The notes beneath the pieces were generated by a model. That model was not told the origin of the DNA. It saw only the letters and a program-made list of their open reading frames with translations, and ran no database searches. Positions 1 through 7,673 of a stretch of 22,143 nucleotides of DNA are shown piece by piece. Within the stretch, counting starts at the first letter, position 1. Each line of letters opens with the position of its first letter. Position numbers and translations under genes: made by a program. Source of the stretch: TC-15 sp034437275 (GTDB taxonomy: Bacteria; Chloroflexota; Anaerolineae; Aggregatilineales; Aggregatilineaceae); assembly GCA_034437275.1 (NCBI GenBank), contig DAOTUD010000198.1, positions 1 through 22,143 of the forward strand, in the 5' to 3' direction.

Positions 1-54
1 GAGGCTATTCTCCTTCTGACGTTTAGCGCACAATCGTATTTAGTGAGTTGTACC

Positions 55-85
55 ATATAAGGCGCTTGTGCGCCACGCCTTATAT
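55..85. repeat. Perfect 10-bp inverted repeat with competing inner hairpin
   Basis: ATATAAGGCG at 55-64 is matched exactly by its reverse complement at 76-85, with an 11-nt loop. A second, mutually exclusive hairpin can form inside it, GGCGC (61-65) with GCGCC (70-74) around a TTGT loop. Neither side has a run of T, so it is not a convincing intrinsic terminator for either strand. The rest of bases 1-120 shows no gene. It may be the end or leader of a gene outside the window. Confidence 0.45.
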
Positions 86-120
86 CCCCATAGCTAAAGA
101 CAGGGGCTTTACGGCGCATT

Positions 121-160
121 TTGGTAAAGAAGGGGCGGTCACCAACCAGGACCACCCCTT
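121..160 (-). terminator. Probable intrinsic terminator of fbaB
   Basis: The arms at 130-140 and 150-160 pair over 11 positions with one C/A mismatch, around a 9-nt loop. Read on the minus strand, the hairpin ends in CCCCTT and runs into a moderately T-rich stretch (TTCTTT). It lies about 35 nt downstream of the fbaB stop codon, where a terminator for that gene would be expected. The T-tract is short, so termination may be incomplete. Confidence 0.6.
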
Positions 161-195
161 CGTTCAGTTTACAGCGTGCGGGTTATCTCGCCACG

Positions 196-1257
<1,062 letters not shown>

Positions 1258-1280
1258 TATCTGACTCTCTTTCGTCAACT

Positions 1281-1308
1281 GATCATCTGAGATCATCTAG
1301 TGATGATC
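1281..1308. promoter_or_regulatory. Palindromic operator candidate upstream of fbaB
   Basis: GATCATC (1291-1297), TAGT, GATGATC (1302-1308) is a perfect 7-bp-arm palindrome. An extra direct copy of the half-site GATCATCT lies at 1281-1288, exactly 10 bp (one helical turn) away. The array sits 24-51 bp upstream of the fbaB start, in its presumed leader or promoter, so a repressor bound here could control fbaB. I found no convincing -35/-10 pair for either divergent gene in 1297-1420; the rest of that gap shows nothing else I can name. Confidence 0.45.
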
Positions 1309-1420
1309 GTGCAATGTATCGAAAAGCAAAACGGTCATTTATCACAAAACAGCGGGTCAACTGGCATTTTCAGCACAGAACCAAACGGATCATAACACGC
1401 CTCACACGGGATGCAAGCAA

Positions 1421-1930
1421 TTGATTAACGTTAACGCCGATACACTCCCCACCGCGCCCGGCACCTATCTTTTGAAGCTGCACCTGGCCGCGCCCGATGC
1501 ACTCCAGGCCGGGCGGTTGGGGCGCTTCACGTTGTCGCCCGGCGACTATCTGTACGTGGGCAGCGCGCACGGCCCCGGCGGCCTGCGTGCTCGCGTCGGG
1601 CGGCATCTGCGCCGGGACAAGACAGCCCACTGGCACATCGACGCGCTGACCGCCCGCGCGCCGGTGGTCGCCGTCTGGTACGACCGGTCGTCCCGCCGGC
1701 TGGAGTGTCGCTGGGCACAGGCCCTCGCGGCTGCGCCCTGCGTGACGATCCCGATCCCGCGGTTTGGCGCGTCGGACTGCGGGTGCGCGGCGCACTTGTT
1801 CGCCTTGCCACACGATATCCCCTTCGACCCGGCTGATTCGACGCCTCTTTGTGATTCCAACACACCGGCGCTTGGATGCTTGCGGCTTCCTGGTATAATC
1901 ACGCGCGCTGGAGCTTGTAGCGGAGAATAG
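1421..1930 (+). CDS. Stand-alone GIY-YIG nuclease-fold protein, DUF123 family
   Basis: This 169-residue protein carries the DUF123 version of the GIY-YIG nuclease fold: GTY (14-16), LYVGSA (44-49, the YIG element), LRARVGRHLR (55-64) with the expected Arg/His, HWHIDAL (70-76), and LECRWAQAL (94-102) with a candidate metal-binding Glu95. A DCGC pair (119-122) follows. The family is often attached to, or found near, DNA-repair proteins, but its biochemical role is unsettled. No repair domain is fused here. The only plausible start is TTG at 1421, weakly supported by GGGA 9 nt upstream; an ATG at 1411 is in another frame and stops after five codons. The last 15 codons overlap the next operon's promoter. 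The next gene starts 4 nt after the stop, so read-through expression is possible, but the functions look unrelated. Confidence 0.8.
   Translation: MINVNADTLPTAPGTYLLKLHLAAPDALQAGRLGRFTLSPGDYLYVGSAHGPGGLRARVGRHLRRDKTAHWHIDALTARAPVVAVWYDRSSRRLECRWAQALAAAPCVTIPIPRFGASDCGCAAHLFALPHDIPFDPADSTPLCDSNTPALGCLRLPGIITRAGACSGE
1872..1899 (+). promoter_or_regulatory. Strong sigma70-type promoter of the MurA-like operon
   Basis: A perfect TATAAT at 1894-1899 has an extended -10 TGG just before it and TTGGAT (1872-1877) 16 nt upstream. Transcription should begin near 1906, giving a leader of about 29 nt. The ribosome site GGAGA (1922-1926) lies 8 nt before the ATG at 1935. The whole promoter lies inside the 3' end of the DUF123 coding region. 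The -10 box is followed by an ACGCGCGC discriminator. Confidence 0.75.
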
Positions 1931-1934
1931 TATT

Positions 1935-3200
1935 ATGCGAATTGTTGTACATGGCGGCCATCCTTTGCAGGGCAGCTTTCGCCCCTCCGGGAACAGCAAC
2001 GCCGCCCTGGCGCTAACGGCAGGTGCGCTGCTGACCGATCAGCCGGTGACGTTGCAAAACGTCCCCAACACCTTGAGCACCGCCATGATGTTTGAGGCCG
2101 CGGCGATGCTGGGCGCAGACGTCCAACGCAGCGACGACACGGTGCGCCTGCAAACCGCCACCCTGCACACTCGTGCACTGGAACAAGATTGGACTGACCG
2201 GCAGGCCAGCACGGTGCTGTTTTTGGCCCCCATCCTGGCCCGACGGCGTTATGCCCGGCTGGAGATTGGCTTCCCGCTGAGCCGCCTGCATACTCACCTC
2301 ACCGCGCTGCGCGATCTGGGTGTGAATATTACGATCAGCGGGGGCGTGATCGACTTGCAGGCCGCCCCCTGGGAAGAACGCACAATCACCCTGCTCCAGA
2401 CGAGTGTCACGGCCACCGCGCTGGTGTGCATGCTAGCCGCCAGCCTCGGGCAGCATACCATCGTGCACAACGCCGCCTCCGAGCCGCACGTCCAGGATTT
2501 GCAGCGGATGTTGGTCACGATGGGCGCACAGATCGACGGGATCGGCTCGAATCTGCTGCGCATCCGGGGACAGCAGCCGTTGGGTGGCGCTGAGCTGCGT
2601 CTCTCGCCGGACCATATCGAGATTGCCAGCGTGGCCGCAATGGGGGCCATCACGCACGGCTCGCTGTCTATCGAGGGAGTCAAACCCGGCGACATGACAT
2701 TGATCACCAAAGTGTTCAAACGCCTGGGGGTTAACCTGTACCTCAACGGCGATACGCTGTTTTTGCCGGCGCATGACAAACTGCTGATCTCGCAAAACGA
2801 AGATGAGCTAGACCTGCCCATCGAGACCGCGCCCTGGCCGGGCTTCCCGTCCGATCTGGTCGCCATCGCCACGCTGGTCGCAACCCAGGCGCACGGCACC
2901 ACCCTGATCCACGAGAAGCTGTACGACAACCGCCTGCTGTTTGTCGACAAGCTCACGTCGATGGGGGCGCAGATCGTGTTGTGCGACCCGCACCGCGCGC
3001 TGGTCATCGGCCCGGCGCGGCTGCGCGGCGAGTACATCGACACGCCCGACATCCGGACCGGGTTCGCGCTGCTGGGAGCGGCGCTGTGCAGCGACAGCAG
3101 CGTGCTCATCGACAGCGCAGAACTGATCGACCGCACCTTCGAAGATGTGGTCAGCCGGCTGGTCGCGTTGGGCGCTCAAATCGAAGTGGTGAAACCATGA
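1935..3200 (+). CDS. MurA-like enolpyruvyltransferase-fold protein lacking key MurA residues
   Basis: At 421 residues this matches MurA (UDP-GlcNAc enolpyruvyltransferase) in length and overall pattern: NAALALTAGALL (22-33), LQNVP (40-44), Arg89, SVTATALV (157-164), TAPWPGFPSDL (298-308) with Asp307, DIRTGFALL (372-380) and LIDRTFEDV (397-405). By hand alignment with E. coli MurA from memory, several critical positions differ. Lys22 of the SGAKNA motif is Ser21; the Pro-Gly-Gly-Cys loop carrying Cys115 is shortened and has no Cys (111-118); Lys160 is Gln; Gly164 is Thr. Arg and Asp residues of the core are kept. It is therefore an EPT-fold paralogue whose MurA activity is doubtful, and a dedicated non-murein or regulatory role is possible. 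It is the first gene of a five-gene operon and overlaps the next gene by ATGA. Confidence 0.85.
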   Translation: MRIVVHGGHPLQGSFRPSGNSNAALALTAGALLTDQPVTLQNVPNTLSTAMMFEAAAMLGADVQRSDDTVRLQTATLHTRALEQDWTDRQASTVLFLAPILARRRYARLEIGFPLSRLHTHLTALRDLGVNITISGGVIDLQAAPWEERTITLLQTSVTATALVCMLAASLGQHTIVHNAASEPHVQDLQRMLVTMGAQIDGIGSNLLRIRGQQPLGGAELRLSPDHIEIASVAAMGAITHGSLSIEGVKPGDMTLITKVFKRLGVNLYLNGDTLFLPAHDKLLISQNEDELDLPIETAPWPGFPSDLVAIATLVATQAHGTTLIHEKLYDNRLLFVDKLTSMGAQIVLCDPHRALVIGPARLRGEYIDTPDIRTGFALLGAALCSDSSVLIDSAELIDRTFEDVVSRLVALGAQIEVVKP

Positions 3201-3982
3201 CCGAACCGACGACTCACCTCCAGGACATCAACGGCCTGCAGACCGGCGTGTGCGTGCACGGCGAGGGCCAGCCGGTTGTGGCGCTGCACGGCTGGGAAGG
3301 CAGCATCCAGAGCTTCTGGCCGGTCGCGGAGCAGCTCGCGCCCCAAGGCTACCAGCTTCACCTGCTCGACCTGCCGGGCTTCGGCGAAAGTGCGCTGCCG
3401 CCCAAACCCTGGAGCATCGCCGACTATATGAACTTCGTCGTCACGTACCTGGACAACCACGATCTACAACAGGTCGCGGTGCTGGGTCACTCGTTTGGCG
3501 GGCGGATCGGGCTGGTGCTGGCCGCCGAGCACCCCGCGCGCGTCCGGAAGATGGTCCTGGCCGACAGCGCCGGGCTGCGCACGCCGCCCAGCCTCAAACG
3601 CCGCACGCTGAACGCCACGACGCGCACCATTCGCTGCACGCTGAACCTGGTGGGGCTGCGGGGCTGGCAGGTCCGGCTGCGGGACTTCTATAACCGCCGG
3701 TTCGCTTCAGACGATTATTTGAACGCCGGACCGCTGCGCGAAACCTTCGTGCAGATCATCCACGAAGACCTTGCCGCGTTTGCCCAGCGTGTGCAAGCGC
3801 CGACGGTGCTCATCTGGGGGGACCAGGACACCGACACGCCGCTGTGGCAGGGGCGTAAGCTGGAGCAGTTGATCCCGGACGCAGGGTTGATCGTCTTCCA
3901 GGGGGCCGGCCATTTCGCCTACCTGGAGCGATTGGCCGACTATGTGCGGATCGTTGACCATTTCTTGAGCAAGGAGGACTGA
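3197..3982 (+). CDS. Alpha/beta hydrolase
   Basis: This is a 261-residue alpha/beta-hydrolase-fold enzyme with a complete catalytic set. It has HGW (31-33) for the oxyanion hole, GHSFGG (97-102) with nucleophile Ser99, WGDQDTDTP (207-215) with Asp211 as the likely acid, and GAGHF (236-240) with His239. A basic helical lid segment (about 132-170) lies between strand 6 and the acid. There is no signal peptide, so it is probably cytoplasmic. Substrate cannot be told from sequence; esterase, thioesterase, amidase or lipid hydrolase are all possible. The start is fixed by the ATGA overlap with the MurA-like gene. The next gene overlaps it by one base (TGATG), with AAGGAGG at 3971-3977 inside the end of this gene. 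Such tight coupling suggests it acts in the same pathway. Confidence 0.9.
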   Translation: MTEPTTHLQDINGLQTGVCVHGEGQPVVALHGWEGSIQSFWPVAEQLAPQGYQLHLLDLPGFGESALPPKPWSIADYMNFVVTYLDNHDLQQVAVLGHSFGGRIGLVLAAEHPARVRKMVLADSAGLRTPPSLKRRTLNATTRTIRCTLNLVGLRGWQVRLRDFYNRRFASDDYLNAGPLRETFVQIIHEDLAAFAQRVQAPTVLIWGDQDTDTPLWQGRKLEQLIPDAGLIVFQGAGHFAYLERLADYVRIVDHFLSKED

Positions 3983-5613
3983 TGGCCCAGGCGCTTATTT
4001 TGATATGGCTGGCGGGTACCATCCTGCGTATCTGGCAGTTGGCCCGCTTTTTCCAGATCGAAGGCTACGACAGCGGGCGCTATCTGCGCTGGCTGGTGGG
4101 CAAAGTCCAACGCTATGTGATCTGGCGCGCGCTGGTGTTTGTCGGCGTGGCCATCTTGACCAGTCTGGTGCTGAACCTGGCCGGACAGGACACCGAAGCG
4201 GTGTATCTTGTCGTCTGGGGAGTCGCCGCGGTGTTGAGCGTGTGGCCAGAGCGCGCTGCCGAGGTCAAACAGCGTTTCAAACTCACCCAGCGCGCCACGC
4301 GGCTGCTGATCACTGCGTTTGCCGTGACGCTCATCACCATGATCGGCGCTCAGGTGATCATCGACCATCTGATTACGATGAGTCCACGCGCCCGGTTTGC
4401 CGAGATCACGATCCTGGGGCTGGTGCTGTACCATCTGTGCCCGCTGGCGCTGCCGCTGGCTAACCAGATCATGTATCCGGTTGAGGCCGGGTTCCGCTGG
4501 ATGTTCCGCGAACGCGCCCACCGCACCCTCCAGCGCGCCAATTCCACCGTGATCGCCATTACCGGCAGCTTTGGCAAGACCAGCACCAAAGAATATCTGG
4601 CGCACATTCTGCGCGGGCAGTATCGTGTGCTGGCCACCCCCAAAAGCTACAACACGCTGATGGGCGTGTGCATCGTGATCAACAACGACCTCCAGGCCGA
4701 CCCGGAGCAGGATTACTTCATCGTCGAGATGGGCGCCTACCGGAAAGGCGAAATCCGCAACATCTGTCGCCTCACCAGGCCGGCGATCAGCATCGTGACC
4801 GCCGTCGGACCGCAGCACCTGGAACGCTTCGGGAGCCTCGAAAACACCGCCCAGGCCAAGTACGAGATCATCGAGGAACTGCCCCCCAATGGCGTCGGAG
4901 TGTTCAACTGGGATAACGCCTACGTGCGGCACATGTACGAGCGCGGCTATCCCGAAACGCGGATCGGCGTCACATGGCAGAACGCCGAACTGGCCACCCA
5001 ACTGCGCTTCATCGCCCGCAACATCACCGAAACGCTGGACGGGATGCAGTTCGATGTGCTGGACAGCTACCTGCAAGAGGAACAGCACTTCACCACGCGG
5101 CTGCTCGGCCAACACAACATCACCAACATGCTGCTGGCCATTGCCGTCGCGCGGCACCTGGGCATGTCCCTCAACGAGATCGCGGTGCGTATCGCCAGCC
5201 TGGAACCGGCAGAACACCGGCTCCAACGGAAAGCGCTGCCGGGCGGCATCACCGTGATCGACGACGCCTACAGCGCCAACCCGATCGGGGCGCAGAACGC
5301 GCTCAATGTGCTGGCGCTGCACGATGGGGGCCGCCGCGTGTTGATCACGCCCGGCATGGTCGAACTGGGGCCGCTCCATGAGCAGGAAAACCAGAAGCTT
5401 GGGCGCTATGCCGGGCAGGTGTGCACCGATATCATCCTGGTCGGCACCAGCCAAACCCGCCCTCTCCAGCGCGGCATCCGGGAAACCAGCTTCGATGTTG
5501 AACGCCTGCACGTCTTCGACACGCGCGAAGAAGCGATTGCCTGGTTCCACCAGGAATTGCGCGCAGGCGACACTGTTCTGTTCCTGAACGATTTACCAGA
5601 TACGTATCTATAG
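3982..5613 (+). CDS. Membrane-anchored MurF-like amide ligase
   Basis: This is a 543-residue Mur-ligase-superfamily protein. The C-terminal two thirds have MurF-type motifs: P-loop GSFGKTSTK (195-203), VEMGAYRKGEI (248-258), Lys293 at the usual carbamylated-lysine site, GQHNITNML (377-385), DDAYSANP (427-434) and GMVELG (458-463). These predict ATP-dependent acyl-phosphate formation and ligation of an amino acid or dipeptide. The first 165 residues are not the usual UDP-MurNAc-binding domain but about five hydrophobic helices (4-24, 46-68, 71-88, 104-130, 138-160). The ligase core should therefore be tethered to the membrane, facing the cytoplasm. CapB/PgsB and MurT show that relatives can work without the canonical N-terminal domain. 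A strong AAGGAGG ribosome site sits 4 nt before the start, and the downstream ligase gene could supply the D-Ala-D-X dipeptide. The acceptor, perhaps lipid-linked, is unknown. Confidence 0.9.
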   Translation: MAQALILIWLAGTILRIWQLARFFQIEGYDSGRYLRWLVGKVQRYVIWRALVFVGVAILTSLVLNLAGQDTEAVYLVVWGVAAVLSVWPERAAEVKQRFKLTQRATRLLITAFAVTLITMIGAQVIIDHLITMSPRARFAEITILGLVLYHLCPLALPLANQIMYPVEAGFRWMFRERAHRTLQRANSTVIAITGSFGKTSTKEYLAHILRGQYRVLATPKSYNTLMGVCIVINNDLQADPEQDYFIVEMGAYRKGEIRNICRLTRPAISIVTAVGPQHLERFGSLENTAQAKYEIIEELPPNGVGVFNWDNAYVRHMYERGYPETRIGVTWQNAELATQLRFIARNITETLDGMQFDVLDSYLQEEQHFTTRLLGQHNITNMLLAIAVARHLGMSLNEIAVRIASLEPAEHRLQRKALPGGITVIDDAYSANPIGAQNALNVLALHDGGRRVLITPGMVELGPLHEQENQKLGRYAGQVCTDIILVGTSQTRPLQRGIRETSFDVERLHVFDTREEAIAWFHQELRAGDTVLFLNDLPDTYL

Positions 5614-5629
5614 AGGATTTAAAAGTACG

Positions 5630-6817
5630 ATGACTAACGGCAAAAAGACAGTCGGCGTCATTTTCGGCAGTCGCTCAGTTGAGCACGATGTTTCTATCGT
5701 CACCGCCCACCAGGTGATGCAGGCCATGTCGCCGGACAAATACGACATTATCCCGATCTACATCACGCGCGATGGCCATTGGGTCACCGGGCAGTCCTTG
5801 CGCGATCTGCAAACCTTCAAGACCGGCAGCGTGAGCGAGTTAATGGGCGTGAAGCCGACCATCCTCTCGCCCGATCCCCAACATCACGGCCTGATCACCC
5901 CGCCGACCAGCGGCTTCTTCGGGCGCAGCCGGGTGCAACGCCTGGATGTGGTGTTCCCGGCGCTGCACGGCTCGCACGGGGAAGACGGCACCATGCAGGG
6001 CCTGTTCGAGCTGGCCAATATTCCCTATGTGGGGGCGGGCGTGCTGGCCTCGGCAGTCGTGCGCGATAAGATCATGCTCAAGCGGGTGATGGCAACGCTG
6101 GGGATTCCCACTGTTGAATACGTCCCCTTCACCCGGCACGAGTGGGTCGCGTCACCGGATGCGGTGCTCGAACGCATCGCGAGCAGCCTGGGCTACCCGG
6201 TGTTCGTTAAACCGGCCTCGCTCGGCTCCAGCATTGGCGTTGCCCGCGCCAACGACGCCACCGAAGCCTGCAACTACATCAACATTGCGGCCAACTTCGA
6301 CCGGCGCTTGCTAGTCGAAGCGGCGGTGCTGGGCGCGGTCGAGATCAACTGCGCGCTGATGGGCCACCACGATATCCGCGCCTCGGTGCTGGAACAGCCG
6401 GTCACCTGGCAGGAGTTCCTGACCTACGAGGAGAAATACATGCGCTCCGAGGGCGCGGCGGGCATGAAGGGCGCCGAGCGCAAGATTCCCGCGCCAATCG
6501 CCGAGGACCTGACCGAACGCATCCAGCAGACCGCGATCAAAGCCTTCCAGGGTGTCGATGGGCGCGGCACGGCGCGCGTCGACTTCCTGGTCTGCGAGGA
6601 GCGCGACAAAATCTTCCTGAACGAGATCAACACCCTGCCCGGCTCGATGGCCTTCTACCTGTGGCAGGAGGAAGGCATGTCGCCCGCCGACGTGATTGAC
6701 GAGTTGATTCAGCTTGCGCTGGAGGCACACGCCGAAAAGCGCACAACGGTCTACAACTACGAAACCGGTCTAATCGCGCACGCCGCCGCCAAAGGCGTGA
6801 AGGGCGTCAAAAAGTAA
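5630..6817 (+). CDS. ddl: D-alanine--D-alanine ligase family ATP-grasp enzyme
   Basis: This 395-residue ATP-grasp ligase should join two D-amino acids, normally D-Ala-D-Ala, in the cytoplasm. It shows the N-terminal FGSRSVEHDVS block (12-22) with Glu18, HGSHGEDGTMQGLFE (113-127), VFVKPASLGSSIGVARA (191-207), TYEEKYM (265-271), ARVDFL (315-320) and the metal site NEINTLPG (331-338). Two points differ from standard Ddl. The omega-loop after EEKY is about seven residues longer and rich in Gly, Ala and Lys (271-289). The acceptor-pocket segment reads LPGSMAFYLW (336-345) rather than LPGFTxxS, so the usual Ser is Tyr343. I believe a Ddl subfamily shares this form, so the exact D-amino acids cannot be assigned. 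The start ATG 5630 follows the upstream stop by 16 nt, with GAGGA spaced rather far (about 12 nt). Confidence 0.9.
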   Translation: MTNGKKTVGVIFGSRSVEHDVSIVTAHQVMQAMSPDKYDIIPIYITRDGHWVTGQSLRDLQTFKTGSVSELMGVKPTILSPDPQHHGLITPPTSGFFGRSRVQRLDVVFPALHGSHGEDGTMQGLFELANIPYVGAGVLASAVVRDKIMLKRVMATLGIPTVEYVPFTRHEWVASPDAVLERIASSLGYPVFVKPASLGSSIGVARANDATEACNYINIAANFDRRLLVEAAVLGAVEINCALMGHHDIRASVLEQPVTWQEFLTYEEKYMRSEGAAGMKGAERKIPAPIAEDLTERIQQTAIKAFQGVDGRGTARVDFLVCEERDKIFLNEINTLPGSMAFYLWQEEGMSPADVIDELIQLALEAHAEKRTTVYNYETGLIAHAAAKGVKGVKK

Positions 6818-6819
6818 GC

Positions 6820-7566
6820 ATGGGCCTCAAGACGGCGCTGCACGTCTGGTTGGATCCGCTGCTGAGCCTGCCCGATCACTGGCAGGCCCGGCAGGCCCTC
6901 GCCGATCTGCCCGACGGGACGTACTACGCCCCGGTCAAGGTGCCCTACTACGCCCAGTTCGCCAGCCCGGAACGCATTTACGACTACATCCACAACGGCT
7001 ACGATAGCACGCAGGACCCCAATTGGGCGGATTTTGGAGCCGGTGATCCGGCGGAATATGCCTTTTGGGCACCACGCATCTGTGCGCTGGCCTGCCTGAA
7101 GATGGCCATCGAAGCCTTCCATCCCCACACCCAACCCTCGCTGTGGCAGTTAGTCAAGCAAGGGCTGGCGTTCGACGGCTATACAGTGCGCGACAAGCAT
7201 GGCCACTGGGTCGACCAGGGCTGGTACTACCAGGCGCAGGTCAAGCTGGCTGCCCGTTATGGGCTGCGAGCCACAGGGCGGCCTTACGCTGCGCCGGCGT
7301 CGATCTGCGCGGCCATCCAGCAGGGGGCGCTGGTCGCCGCCACCGTCACCCCCGAACTGGGCGAACGCGACCCCAGCGGCAGCCGCTACGGCGGACACAT
7401 GGTGCTCGTCTTCGGCTTCATGTGGCAGGACGGGCGGCCCACACACTATATCCTGCACAACCCGTCCGGACGCTTCCCGGAACTGCGCGCCAACGCCGCG
7501 ATCACCGCCGACCGCTTCCACGCAAGCTTTGCGCACCGGTTCGTCATGCTGCAGCCCCAGCCATAG
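6820..7566 (+). CDS. C39-like papain-fold cysteine peptidase, apparently cytoplasmic
   Basis: This 248-residue protein resembles the C39_2 peptidase-like family. VPYYAQF (41-47) is the usual opening strand, followed by a Trp-Ala-Pro-Arg-Ile-Cys-Ala-Leu-Ala-Cys block (83-92) with Cys88 as the likely nucleophile. YGGHMVLVFGF (190-200) supplies His193 and LHNPSGR (212-218) supplies Asn214, completing a Cys-His-Asn set. There is no signal peptide or membrane segment, whereas many C39 domains are exported or tied to ABC exporters. The ATG lies 2 nt after the ddl stop, so translation is almost certainly coupled. A role trimming or transferring a peptide made by the two upstream ligases is plausible but inferred. 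It could also be a transglutaminase-like or inactive relative. Confidence 0.75.
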   Translation: MGLKTALHVWLDPLLSLPDHWQARQALADLPDGTYYAPVKVPYYAQFASPERIYDYIHNGYDSTQDPNWADFGAGDPAEYAFWAPRICALACLKMAIEAFHPHTQPSLWQLVKQGLAFDGYTVRDKHGHWVDQGWYYQAQVKLAARYGLRATGRPYAAPASICAAIQQGALVAATVTPELGERDPSGSRYGGHMVLVFGFMWQDGRPTHYILHNPSGRFPELRANAAITADRFHASFAHRFVMLQPQP

Positions 7567-7594
7567 ACGCCATACAATATGATAAAAAATGATT

Positions 7595-7629
7595 TGGAAA
7601 CAAAATGACCCGGCAGGCGGCCAGGTCAT
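7595..7629 (-). terminator. Intrinsic terminator of the response-regulator gene
   Basis: ATGACC (7605-7610) pairs with GGTCAT (7624-7629), and GGC (7612-7614) pairs with GCC (7620-7622), giving a ten-position stem with one C/A mismatch and a 5-nt loop. On the minus strand it is followed directly by TTTTGTTTCC, a good U-tract. It lies about 45 nt past the regulator's stop codon. It may also slow plus-strand readthrough from the operon ending at 7566, but no T-run follows on that strand. Nothing else is visible in 7567-7673. Confidence 0.75.
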
Positions 7630-7673
7630 ACCGGGATCATAACCATCTCACACAAGCTGACACGCGGCGTGCG

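Noticed and set aside
3940..5550. Minus-strand open frame of 536 codons opposite the MurF-like gene
   Set aside because: Composition is His/Asp/Gln-rich nonsense typical of antisense frames in GC-rich DNA, and the plus strand has clear Mur-ligase motifs.
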